From contig JAODUO010000481.1 of NCBI GenBank assembly GCA_025642075.2, forward strand, positions 332,001 to 396,000: DNA of 64,000 bases. Reading direction: 5' to 3'. The notes under the pieces are model-generated. The model saw only the letters and a program-made list of their open reading frames with translations. It made no database searches and was not told the DNA's origin. Position 1 is the first letter of the stretch, and every line of letters starts with the position of its first letter. A program made the translations under genes and the position numbers. The stretch comes from Ridgeia piscesae. Its lineage: Eukaryota > Annelida > Polychaeta > Sabellida > Siboglinidae. Positions 38,601 through 47,612 of the stretch are shown piece by piece.

Positions 38601-41600
38601 AATTAACTGATTCATCTATGTGATCGATGATAGCTTCAATGATATAAAAATGTGAGTGAAACATGTTCGATCACCAAACATAGCCTTATTTTCGTTTAAT
38701 GTAAAAGACTTCACAGACATATCTTTTACCAATCCCCAAGCTGCACTGTGTGTTGACATCTTCTCACACAAGTACTGCCTCCTACTTCTATGACACAACT
38801 ACCAAGGCATTTGTTGTGCTGCTGCATGAAATAACTTGCAGGGAATGGAATGTCTGGCCACTCTAGCAACGTACTTTTGCTGTCTCATTCAGCAGACTGA
38901 TTGGTAGTTTCGTTTGCCGCATGATGACCTTGTAGGGATCCTTCATTACTTTTCCCATTTCCTCCTGGAACGTCTGTAGTGCGGTCTGTGTGATGACTCG
39001 TGTGTTTCCTGTGACATCCATTCAACTGTATGTTAGTCAGAATTGGCAAGACTATGGCTGCTTAAAACTTAATTTACACATGTCATTGAGCTTTTAGCAG
39101 TACAATGTACAGTGTATATGATATTTCTTATTTAACTAGTAAGTGTATAAATCCATTATAAAAATGTGTATAACTAATCCATAATGTTTAGGAACATAGT
39201 TACTAGAAATAGTCTACCAATCAATAACTAATGAAGAATTGTATAGCTATTATATGTAGCCTCTTGATTTCAGAATGTGAACTACAAGAAAAATGTATGT
39301 TTCCAACACAACTGAGTGAACTGACTAAAGTTAACATTGAAGATACATGTACATGTAAACAATAAGAATACAGCATTTGTCTGCAGCCATAAGTCTGGCA
39401 ATTCTAGCTGTTTAACGGTGTATTATAGCAGTACTAAATTTTTAAACACTAAAATATAAAAATGCATATGTATATATAAACATAAATTAATCCAAATAGA
39501 TAAATAAACAAGAACAACATAAACTTACCAAACCACTTCCGGTTGGGTTCGACACGGGCCATGGTGCCAGGATTGAGGCGTGACTGGAACGGAGCCGGCC
39601 GAATGATCTTGCCTGTAGAATCTCTACAACATGTGTGCAGACAACTACACTTCTGTCCTCACTGCTGAGTCAGACACATTTCCACCCGCTGGACCAGGTA
39701 CACTGAGGGTGGCATCTCGATTCTTTAGTCAGTTTTTAGGTCAAAACACAATGTATTATTATATAGGATGCTATACATTATTCATTACAAAACACTATTA
39801 CCTAAACATTGACAACACGATTAGCATAAAACAAAACATATAAAACAAACACTATATAATTTAAAAGAATATTTTAAACCATAAAAAGAAAGCTGAACAA
39901 CAATGGAAAATTTTGCAAAGACATCTTTCATCTATAAAGTTGAAAGATAACATTTTATAACAAGGCTGTCTAATTTAGAAAAATCTACTCTACTTTTGTT
40001 GCCATGCAAGGATGCAAACAGTGCAGTGTTATAACTACTACCTATCTTAAAACATTATTTGACTGGTCAGTCACTGATTAGTTGAATAGAATAATTCTCC
40101 AAATGTCTATACATCGACTGTAATTCTGGCCTGGGTGACAGAGGCTATATATAAATGATAAAACATGTTTTTGACATGCATCTTTCTCTCTGTAATGTGT
40201 TCTGGTTATGATACTTGCCAAATATACTTGAATTAAATCAACCAGAATTTTTTATATTGATATTTGGTTGAATATTTACCAGATGGCACATTGATTATTT
40301 AATGGTCATGCCATGTGATTGCACTGACACTGAGCGATAATAGGGAAACTGTCAGGTACAGCATTGACTACTCGACTCTAACTAGTGTCACCCAGCAGGT
40401 CCCCATTGTCCACGCCACACAATTCTTAATTAAAGGAACATGCAACCCAAAAAGTAACAATTGCTCAAACCATTCAACAATGTTCATTGAATCATATCCC
40501 ATATTTTGTACTTTTTTTCTGAAATTATTTATTATGTTTTAAGGAGAATTAGTGAACATCCCTGGAGGCTGACATTTTGGACATTTCGCCTGTGGGTATG
40601 TGACGTCACACTTCCACAACCGCTAGCGCCTCGGGTGGACAAAATAAAACGAACTCTTCACCCACTGAGTCTGAGATCTATCCATAAATTTAATTACCCC
40701 CCTGGTACACTCAGACATAAAAACACGGCGTCCCTTACAATAAAAACATTCATAAAGAATAGGATAAAGAACAACGGTGCTCAAGTAAAGATTGCAACCA
40801 AGATAATCGCGAATTTGTACTTGGACTTGATCGGTTCGACGGAGCTTAGTAACTTTTATTATCGCCCGCTTTCACATGTAAACAAATCGTTTATCCAACT
40901 AATTATTCCAGTCGACCGTTGCGCAGTGAATATACTACTAATCATTGATTTTAATTATTATAAAGGAAATACATTGAATTATAATCTAGTAGCCCATTTA
41001 TAGTATTTGCATACATTATGTTTATCCCTTTTGCGAGACCGCTCTTCGCGTGCCATAGCAACACTGCTCGGCCCCGGACTTTTCTTTCTGTTTACAAATT
41101 CAGTGGGGACAATATCTTAGTTCACCTGTCACCTTTCACCCAATCCCAGCAACCTGTGTTCCAGATCAACGATGACATGGTGCTGGCAAACCATTTTTCG
41201 GTTGAAATTGAATTTTTCCACTGTATAACCTGCATCTATATTGTGGAGCCATTTCATCGCCAACTCGCGTTTCGGATGGAATGTATTGGTATTTGGAAAA
41301 ATATCTTTCCTTTCACTGACCCTTCTCCTGTTCTGTTTTTCTATTGCTTGACATTCAAACATTTTATTATCATAAGACTCATATAAAAAGTCTTTTTACT
41401 CAAATTATGTCGCTGTGCTAGTGTTTACATGTTGCGTGGCGCCTATATCGCTGAGAGTTGTGGACATTTGTGAAATGGGCAACAATGGCAGCGCCCATGG
41501 TCAGTGAAAATGTACGTTTCAAGATTAATTTTATGGTGTATAGCATTCTTACAAAATTAAACAAAAAGTACATATGTTACAATATTCTATCTTGAATGCT

Positions 41601-44378
41601 ATGTGGGAATTTGGGGATTTTTAACGCATTTTCAACATTATGGTTGCACGTTCCTTTAAATTAAGCTATAAGTGTGACTAAATGGAGGGATTAGCTACCT
41701 GTTGTTTACTCCGGTTGGCATGTCATGCTGACTGGTTATTTGGGTCGGTGTGATGTGCGATCATTTAGGCAACTTCAACAGACCTGGGCGGTGAATAATG
41801 CAATCATGTACTGCTGATAACGTCTATAATAAAGACCAAAATAACGTTTCGCCAATTTGGCGAAGTGTTTTATTTTATTTTCACCAAATAGCAAACCGTT
41901 TCACCTATGGCGCAACTGGCGATCAACAGCGCTAGCCTAGCATATGGTGATCACATACGTCTTGAAATGTTACCTTTTTGCTTTGAAATTTCTGTACATT
42001 TGGAGTCGTTTGATGGTTGACCTGTCCCTCATGTTTTGACCACCTTTTGCCGTGACACGATCTGAAAGAATCCAAGACAAGTGTCAAGAAACACATTCAG
42101 TTGAAAACAGGTATTCTGCCATAGAACTACCCATCAAGTGGTGCTGATAGAATTTTGTGAGCAGTCTCACGTTGGCAAAAATATGATACGCAACATGGTT
42201 TATTTGATAGTTTTGGCGAAGAAACTATGTCAGGTGATGACATTCAAAACTACGGCAACATTGACAAACTTAACAGCAAAACTGACCGTGAATGCAGGAG
42301 TATTTTTAATCAATACTAGGACGCCAATGATGATAAAAGCTACAGCATGAAATCGGAGGAAGACCAGTGTACCATGTTGTCAATGTAATATTGTACAGCT
42401 CATTTTATTTGCTGATTATTGTACTTTCCAAAAATATATATAACATCCCTATTCATAAAATAAATATTTGGTCCTCAAATCATGACTTGAAATGATGACA
42501 ACTTTGCCGCACATTCAATGGGAATGCCATACTCAATTGTCACAGTAGATCACGGTTGTAGTAGGACTGAAATGGTCAAAAGTGGCTTTATTGGCTTCAT
42601 ATCATAACCTTTTTCAGTTCAAAACATGAGTAGCAATCGAGCTTACAAAGCTTCAAATTTCTTGAAATTTACAGGATTATTACGCCAAACAATGTTAGTT
42701 TTAAATTACTGTAAATGACAGTGGTGTCATATAACGGACTAATTACAAAACAAATTTAGTTACTGGAGGTGTTAAAAATACAGATACAGACATACAATGT
42801 CTGTATCTGTATTTTTAACTGGCAAAATGTCCTAGGGACACATCACGCCAGTGCGCATGGTGGGTCGTCTGACTTAATTGTAAAAATGTTGGAGTAAATT
42901 ATTTTGAAATGAGTTTAGTGATTTATTGAGACAGTGTTTGGGGGCAGAGAATTCTATTCTTTAATTGTGGTTGGGAAGAAGCTGTTTCCAAATATGTTTG
43001 CAGAGTATCTAATTTGCAAGAACTGACTGTCATGTTTATGTGACGATCAAGTGTTGTGTTGGATATAGTAATCTAGTCATTCTAGTGGGATATCTATAAG
43101 GTTATGTTCCATCTTGTATATTATGCTGTCTTTTAATTTTTCTTCTTGTTTGGAGGGTGTCCCACTGGAGTTCTTTAAGAAGTTGGGTTACTGTTCCTGG
43201 CTCTCTAGAATAGTTTTGTGTACAAAATCTTATTGTTGTCTTTGGATTCTTCATAAGGTTTTGGTATGTTTAGGCAGTGTGAATCCCATGATGCTGACGC
43301 ATATTCAAGTATTGGTCAGACAAGAGTTGTGTAGGCTATACACTTAATGTGGGTTGGGCATTTATATAGATTTCTCCTAATGACTCCTAGTGTCTGTTGT
43401 ACTTTCCGAGCGACTAAATTGCACTGTGTCCAGTTTAATGTATTTGATATTTGTATGCCAAGATAACAATGTGATTCAACAGATTTACGTTGTTGGGCAC
43501 AAAATGTGTAGAGATTTGGTGTCGGTTTTCTTGAGACTACTGTCATTGTAAAGCATTTGGTGGGATTGAATTTCATAAGCCAGCTATTTTGCCAATCCTC
43601 AAGTTTGAGTAGATCATTTTGGAGGAGAGAAGTGTCATTGTCTGTTTTAACTGGTAAATATAATAGGCAGTCATCTGCAAAAAGGCAACCGTTTGAAGTG
43701 AGATTGTTGGGTAGGTCATTTATGTAAAGTAAGAAAAGTAGGGGCACCAGTAAGGTTCCCTGTGGTACCCCTCAGGTGACTTGGATTGGTATGGATGCTG
43801 ATCCATTTATTACAACCTGTTGAGTCCTTTCTGCAAGGAAGCTTTCTATGCATGATGATATTGGGTCTGTGATGTCAACTTGGCGATGGTGGTGCCTCGG
43901 GTGACTATTACTGAGAGACACGTAGCTGTCACTAATGATGTCGTGGTTTGCTTGGTTTCAGTAATGTGATTCTGTTGTAACCTACACATCAGCGTGATGA
44001 CTGATGTAGCGAAAAGAAGTTTCGTCGTTGACGTTTTCCTGTATCTGTTACTGGCAAAATGTACTGGGGACACATCACACCAGGTTAGGTCGGAAACTAA
44101 AAGTTATCCTGTAGGTGTGCCAGAATTCTACACATGTATCCTTTTCCTTCGTGTTTACATATTATACTAACTAACAGCACAAGCTAACATAGCCTAGCTC
44201 TAGGAATTAGATTCAGAGTCGGATGGACCTCATGAAAGAGTAGCGATAATTGGGTGTCGTCGTGATATTGGCGTTGTCACTTATTCATATGATAATTACC
44301 CGGATTTAGACTGCCTTTGGATCTATTGATCCCCATCTTCTTTGGATTTCGCGTCTTTGTATTGATGGTCTTGGCCAT
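16312..44378 (-). CDS. GNL2: Nucleolar GTP-binding protein 2 (GNL2/NOG2), complete, 15 exons
   Basis: Exons in transcript order: 44378-44300, 42061-41974, 39623-39529, 39008-38875, 38344-38246, 36013-35861, 34093-33935, 33570-33457, 33272-33144, 27461-27357, 26816-26658, 26245-26150, 25138-24649, 17836-17655, 16410-16312. The sum is 2181 nt, 726 residues, with every phase matching and no internal stop; human GNL2 has 731. It is a circularly permuted GTPase: DARDP near 229, G4 NKCD 259-262, G1 GYPNVGKSS 321-329, G2 Thr 349, G3 DCPG 365-368. The N-terminal [15 protein letters not shown] and the [14 protein letters not shown] block are family signatures. Exon 13 encodes an acidic Glu/Asp stretch. 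The last two exons are basic and end with a Tyr-Asn-Val-Lys-Asn-Arg-type tail ([17 protein letters not shown]). The family acts in late nucleolar/nuclear 60S maturation. The introns carry five minisatellites and two DNA transposons. Confidence 0.95.
16630..17554. repeat. 24-bp minisatellite, about 38 copies, in the last GNL2 intron
   Basis: The unit contains CTAACTGTACTAGACACTGA followed by CGGT, CAGT or AGGT. A second unit type, CTGAATATACTAGACACTGA, alternates in the right half. The array lies between GNL2 exons 15 and 14. Because 24 is divisible by three and one strand lacks stops, it yields a 299-residue Ser/Val/Arg frame on the minus strand that I do not regard as a gene. Confidence 0.95.
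17990..24434. repeat. 27-bp minisatellite, 6.4 kb, about 240 copies, in GNL2 intron 13
   Basis: Purine/C-rich on the plus strand: units of about 27 bp built from ACACACTGAGACACACCACA plus CACAGTG, CACAGGG, CACACGG or CACAGTGACC variants, with 25-bp versions mixed in. Higher-order structure is visible: a segment with ACAGAGACACACTGAAACAC and a following GAGAAACACC recurs 932 bp further on (21426 versus 22358; 21509 versus 22441). The pre-mRNA strand is UG-rich. Open frames up to 1969 codons cross it only because the unit is a multiple of three without stops. Confidence 0.97.
25182..25775. repeat. 54-bp minisatellite, exactly 11 apparently perfect copies
   Basis: The array is 594 bp, 11 x 54. 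The unit includes TTATTACCATGTTGTTTAGT, TTTACATATTAACCACACAA and ATGGAGATGTTCTC. I saw no base difference between copies, and the spurious 193-residue minus-strand frame repeats an unchanged 18-residue unit. It sits in GNL2 intron 12 and ends about 40 bp upstream of the exon 13 acceptor (25139-25140). Confidence 0.95.
25776..27356 (-). other. GNL2 introns between exons 13 and 10
   Basis: AT-rich intron sequence around exons 12 (26150-26245) and 11 (26658-26816). At 26825-26920 there is a loose repeat of GTGACA(T)GTGACAGAGAGA next to the exon 11 acceptor. No transposon ends are recognised. Confidence 0.55.
27441..32991 (-). repeat. Splice-junction minisatellite: GNL2 exon 10 acceptor plus exon start, about 145 copies
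   Basis: Unit of 38 bp. In the minus-strand (transcript) sense each unit carries CTATTTACCCCAG (or TTTAGCCCAG), which is the intron end with the acceptor AG, then GTGTGGCAGTATGTGACC, the start of exon 10 (Val-Trp-Gln-Tyr-Val-Thr). The genuine exon, starting at 27461, is the last unit in transcript order. The nearest units include 21 exon bases. Variants form zones: CAGGG and CCGTACAGGG types near the exon, GGGTACATGG types in the middle, and GGGCTAAATAG types from about 29880. Using a decoy would shift the frame because 38 is not a multiple of three. Confidence 0.97.
33718..33770. repeat. (GT)n/(GC)n microsatellite in a GNL2 intron
   Basis: GTGTGTGTGTGCGC followed by a GCGC run, between GNL2 exons 8 and 7. 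It could form Z-DNA. Confidence 0.9.
34175..35516. mobile_element. Non-autonomous DNA transposon, TA target duplication (pogo/Tc1-mariner-like)
   Basis: A 1342-bp element with perfect 16-bp terminal inverted repeats, CAGTGGAACCCCTCAT at 34175 and its complement ending at 35516, flanked by TA on both sides. Repeated subterminal motifs of the type GGTGGTCGTNNNTGAGGGG crowd both ends. A long internal inverted repeat pairs about 34630-34690 with 35160-35222 (both carry ATGAAAACGAC and CAGCCGCTA on opposite strands). No transposase frame is present. It is inserted in the GNL2 intron between exons 7 and 6. The TA duplication and CAGTGGAACC end suit the pogo/Tc1-mariner group; the exact family is inference. 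Confidence 0.85.
35562..35598. repeat. (TA)n microsatellite
   Basis: A run of alternating TA just right of the TA-flanked transposon, in the same GNL2 intron. The transposon probably inserted into this TA-rich tract. Confidence 0.9.
36330..38243. repeat. 35-bp minisatellite starting at the GNL2 exon 5 donor, about 54 copies
   Basis: The plus-strand unit contains CCATTTACATCCATTGTGAA then CACACCTATACCCTT; frequent variants are ATCG for ATTG and AATCACTG. In the transcript sense the exon 5 donor GTAAGTGTTCACAATGG (38245 downwards) runs straight into the array, whose units read AGGTGTGTTCACAATGG. The repeat therefore starts inside the 5' splice site and each unit keeps a donor-like AG/GTGTGT. 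Longer blocks (GAGAAACAAACC with CTAACC) recur at about 37008 and 37251. Confidence 0.95.
38345..40433 (-). other. GNL2 introns around exons 4 and 3
   Basis: AT-rich intronic sequence between the exons at 38246-38344, 38875-39008 and 39529-39623, and on to the Kolobok-like element. Nothing further recognised. Confidence 0.55.
40434..41655. mobile_element. Non-autonomous DNA transposon with TTAA duplication (Kolobok-like)
   Basis: A 1222-bp segment starting AGGAACATGCAACC and ending GGTTGCACGTTCCT, terminal inverted repeats of about 14 bp with one mismatch, bounded by TTAA at 40430-40433 and 41656-41659. TTAA duplications with an RRG start are the Kolobok pattern; piggyBac also uses TTAA but usually starts CCY. 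The frames inside (40506-41003, 41018-41386) resemble no transposase I recognise. It lies in GNL2 intron 2. Confidence 0.75.
42771..42819. repeat. Perfect 23-bp inverted repeat, 3-nt loop
   Basis: GTTAAAAATACAGATACAGA and three more bases pair exactly with the arm ending at 42819; the loop is ACA. It lies in GNL2 intron 1. The right arm (CTGTATCTGT) begins a sequence block that recurs at 44039. Confidence 0.9.
43180..43870 (-). pseudogene. Relic of a non-LTR retrotransposon reverse transcriptase
   Basis: Minus-strand translation shows the RT block order of jockey/CR1/L2-type LINEs: an [12 protein letters not shown] block, [17 protein letters not shown], the catalytic FADD (43681-43670), and further on a [13 protein letters not shown] block. 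In-frame TGA codons interrupt it just before GVPQGT (43772-43774) and before PILEYAS (43316-43318), and a further stop follows. No 5' endonuclease is visible. It lies in GNL2 intron 1 in the same orientation as GNL2. Confidence 0.85.
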
Positions 44379-44438
44379 TTTTGTTGACAAATGTATGAAC
44401 TATTGCTATCAGCGTACTGAAGTAACGTGGTTTATCCC

Positions 44439-44447
44439 ACCGGAAGC
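44439..44447. promoter_or_regulatory. ETS-like site upstream of GNL2
   Basis: ACCGGAAGC lies about 60 bp upstream of the GNL2 ATG (44378). CCGGAAG is the core of ETS/GABP sites, which are common in ribosome-biogenesis promoters. Positional inference only. Confidence 0.4.
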
Positions 44448-44516
44448 AGCGCGACACCAACCGGATAAATATAGTATTAACGGAATGTGTGGCGCCACCA
44501 TGTGGACTTAAACATA

Positions 44517-44553
44517 GACCGCACGCAGCAACATTGTCCTGGTGCGTGCGGTC
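44517..44553. repeat. 11-bp perfect inverted repeat in the GNL2 upstream region
   Basis: GACCGCACGCA, a 15-base spacer, then TGCGTGCGGTC. It lies about 140 bp upstream of the GNL2 start and is CpG-rich compared with its surroundings. It could be a paired factor site or a hairpin; function unknown. Confidence 0.6.
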
Positions 44554-44654
44554 TTCACGGTGACCCGCCATATTGGCTATATAGTACACAATCGAGTGCT
44601 GTGCATTGTCTAATTGTACATTGTACCCAAAAAGGTAGAGTGCCATGGCTCGAT

Positions 44655-44998
44655 AAGGTAGAGTGCAATGGCTCAGGGGTAGAACTTCGGACTTTCGACT
44701 AAGAGAACCCGGGTTCGAATCCTCTGCTGCAGTTTAAAAAAATGGCCCCAGTTCACTCAGCTGTAAAAATGAGTATCTGATTATATAATACAATTGTGGA
44801 TATGTGTACAAGCAGCCTTCACACATTAATTGTAGCAAATGGCTGGATGCTTCCCAGAGAAGTTGAGACGGTGTTTGATTGAACAGGTCTGCCAGGGATG
44901 TAAAGAGTAAATTAAGCGCTTTGAACGGTCCTGAGGACTGGATACTGCGCTATATAAGAACTTTCCTGTACATTTATCTTTTAATTAAAAAAAAAAAA
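44655..44998 (+). mobile_element. tRNA-derived SINE, near full length
   Basis: The tRNA-like head has box A TGGCTCAGGGGTAGA (from 44669) and box B GGGTTCGAATCC (44711-44722). A body follows with CCCCAGTTCACTCAGC, then a tail AGCGCTTTGAACGGTCC, GCGCTATATAAGAAC and a poly(A)-rich end at about 44985-44998. It lies less than 300 bp upstream of the GNL2 start. The sequence AAGGTAGAGTGC(C/A)ATGGCTC occurs twice in tandem at the 5' end (about 44632 and 44655). Same family as the fragment at 13712. Confidence 0.85.
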
Positions 44999-45660
44999 AT
45001 TAAATGATAATAATATATTATACATTATTCTTTAGGTGGCCGGCCAAAGACGGAGACCTGAACAAATTAAATAATGGACCGATTCTCGGTTTTTGCTGTC
45101 ATTGTGTTAGAATTGAGATTATTGGTAAATAATCCGCTTAACTGCAGTCAAGTACGAAACTTGCCCAAACACAAAGTATGCCCAAATATGTCGAAACTTA
45201 CACTAGCTTCGTAGACGTTGTTAATTGTGTCAACGTACTGTGTCAAACGAGTGTTGGAATTCAGAGTTGAACTGGAACCTCTGTATCTCCAGCTAGCCGA
45301 GCGACAATACAGTAGCACAATGGTGATGATCCCCGATGAACTTTGATTACTTTACATAAATGTTGGTTGTTGGTTGACCACTGTTGAAGGTTTTGTTGAA
45401 GCGTGTTCAGTTGTTCATGGGTTTCATTGGAAATTCTGTGGATGTTGTGTTGAAGTGTACCTCAATATGGTGTAGCTGCATTGAATAATTAAATATCGTC
45501 TATCCATACGTTCATGTTATATTTTTGCCACTATGGTGTAGGAGTAACGGTAAGTACACCATTAGCAATACATATTCCATTAGTGCAGCCTACTTGGATT
45601 CGTTTAGCGGGAACGGCGTTTTTACACTTGCACCCAGCAACACATGGCTTCGTACCCCAC

Positions 45661-45742
45661 TGCGTGTGTGTGTGCGCGCCCGCCTGCGTGCGCTCGCGCG
45701 CGCGTGCGTGCGTGCGTGCGTGCGTGCGTGTGTGTGTGTGTT
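45661..45742. repeat. (TGCG)n/(TG)n microsatellite
   Basis: TGTGTGCGCGCCCGC, a GCGC run, repeated TGCG, then TG. The Cys/Arg/Ala-rich reading frames on both strands here are artefacts of it. Confidence 0.9.
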
Positions 45743-46335
45743 GGTCTAAGCTTTTTTCAACATGGTGATTTGCATGCACAATACAACCAACTCGTAATTT
45801 TTGTGACGTCAGCTGGATGTTCAGAGCAAGTGTGTTTAGGCAACTTTTTGAGTTTCTGCCGTTTGGACATCGCGAATGTTCAACCGTGCATAGGCCTATA
45901 GCTTAGATATTACATGAATACGAATTTTGAATGTTCAAACTGCAATTATGGCTCACAGAGTGAAATGTAATATTGGTTTATGTTCATAGCATATCTGCAC
46001 GGTTCCGTGTCGAAATTAAGTCTGGCGTTAGGGGGCGATAAGGCGAACATAATAGATCAACTCGCGTTGACTTCAGTCGTTTTGACGGTGGTCGAAGCAG
46101 CCATTTTGACTTAAGACGCGAATCGCCCGCAACCAGGGACTCATCGATAGCAAACGGCTGATGTGTTCTACCTCTTTTATTAGGTACTGACCTTATTCAA
46201 CTATTGAATAGGCCTAAATTTTTGTCGGGGCCAGCGCAAAGATAATTAAATAAAAATAATAGTATGTACAAGAGGTCTCGGGTATTAATTTCCATAATTG
46301 TTTTATTTTCTTGCAAAAATACTTCTGAAGATTAC

Positions 46336-46610
46336 AGACCATTGCAGAGGCGATCCTGTCAGAAAGCCAATGTGGGTTTCGTTGCTCACACTCCACAATC
46401 GACATGATATTCACCTTGCGACAACTATATTAAAACGCCATACTTATTAAAAAGCTATTGAACAACAACAAAGTCTGTATATAATGGGTTTCATTGATTT
46501 GTCAAAAAATTTACACATTGAACATGTCAACCTTGTGGATCTTACTAAGGATATGTGGTACCCTGAGACCTTTATCAAGGCAATTGGGAAATATCACTAC
46601 AGTAGCCGAA
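46336..46610 (+). pseudogene. Short LINE reverse-transcriptase relic
   Basis: Plus-strand translation gives an AEAILSESQCGFR block, STIDMIFTLRQL, then after a break GFIDLSKNLH and a PETFIKAI block. These match the order GFR...STIDMIF...FIDLSKAFD...KFIK of jockey/CR1-type reverse transcriptases. Stops and frameshifts break it, and the catalytic Asp of the AFD motif is changed (KNLHIE). Confidence 0.7.
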
Positions 46611-47586
46611 TCAGATGGGGAAGGGTGGAGAGTCTCAATCCACGAACGACCATAGTGGCCGGATCTGCGAGATGACATGCAACATTTCAACCAGGGACGT
46701 ACAAAATTGACGGAGGTGTGGGTCCACAAACAAATGGGCCAAGATCCCCTAAGGTCCTTTGGACTATAATTTTAGTGAGTAATTATGAATGAAATGGGTT
46801 TTGGGGAATCATAGTCTCCTAGTCTCTTCACCGTAATCACCTAATCTCTGGTTATTCACGAGATGACAAGAAACACAGCCAATTGTGTGAATGCAGTAGA
46901 CAATATCAACGAAATTCAAGTGTATGACTTTTCATTCTATAGTTGAATACTAATATCTACGTTTGTCCCTTACAAGTGACAATACACCTGTAACCAGTAG
47001 AAACCAGTCACGTCATTTTAATAATAATTAGACAAACATCAAAATAAACACAACTGTCCAGTGGGTGAATACACAGATATCAGCCAGCAGGAGGTCGTGT
47101 CATGAGAGCAGCTACAAGTCCACGCAGAAACAGGCAACATTTTTGGGAGGCCCTGGGACGGGCTTACACAATATTAGTCAACTACACATTTCTTGTGTAC
47201 AATGAATACCCTAAGATACGTTTATTCAAATTCAGAGAAATGGCTACATAAGGTTTTTTTTTGAAATAGGAAAACTGAAAATATACAAGTTGTTAGGCCC
47301 TAAAGAACCATAGGAGGCTTTAAAATGAGTAAAATAATTTTGTTGTACATTGTGGCAGTAAACTAAAAAAATCTATGCAAAATTTGATAAATAAATCTTA
47401 ATTTCTGCGATCTGGGAGCTAACGACGGACGGCGCACGCCGATTGGTGCCATAAGTCGGTTGGACCTTTGGTCAATACGACTTAAAACGGAGAAACCTTG
47501 TTTTATAATATAGACACGCAAAGTGTGAATATCAACCGACCTTTTTCAGAATGTGAATGAGTTATAGATCTAACTTTATTAAATTG

Positions 47587-47592
47587 TTTATT
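47587..47592 (-). terminator. Candidate poly(A) signal of the ASB-like gene
   Basis: TTTATT on the plus strand (AATAAA in the transcript) about 20 bp past the stop codon; a second copy lies at 47575-47580. Confidence 0.45.
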
Positions 47593-47612
47593 TAATTTTA
47601 AAACTGATATCA

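Larger units (their letters stand above)
44999..47612. other. Intergenic: GNL2 to ASB-like gene
   Basis: Contains a microsatellite and one LINE relic (listed separately). A minus-strand stretch at 45197-45340 stays open and ends in a good GTAAGT donor, but I cannot connect it to a gene. Otherwise AT-rich and unrecognised. Confidence 0.5.

Noticed and set aside
44669..44735. A functional tRNA gene
   Set aside because: Boxes A and B are present, but the sequence runs into a SINE body and poly(A)-rich tail, and a related diverged copy exists at 13712.
45525..45901. Cys/Arg/Ala-rich frames around 45.7 kb
   Set aside because: They translate a GCGC/GTGT microsatellite, on both strands.
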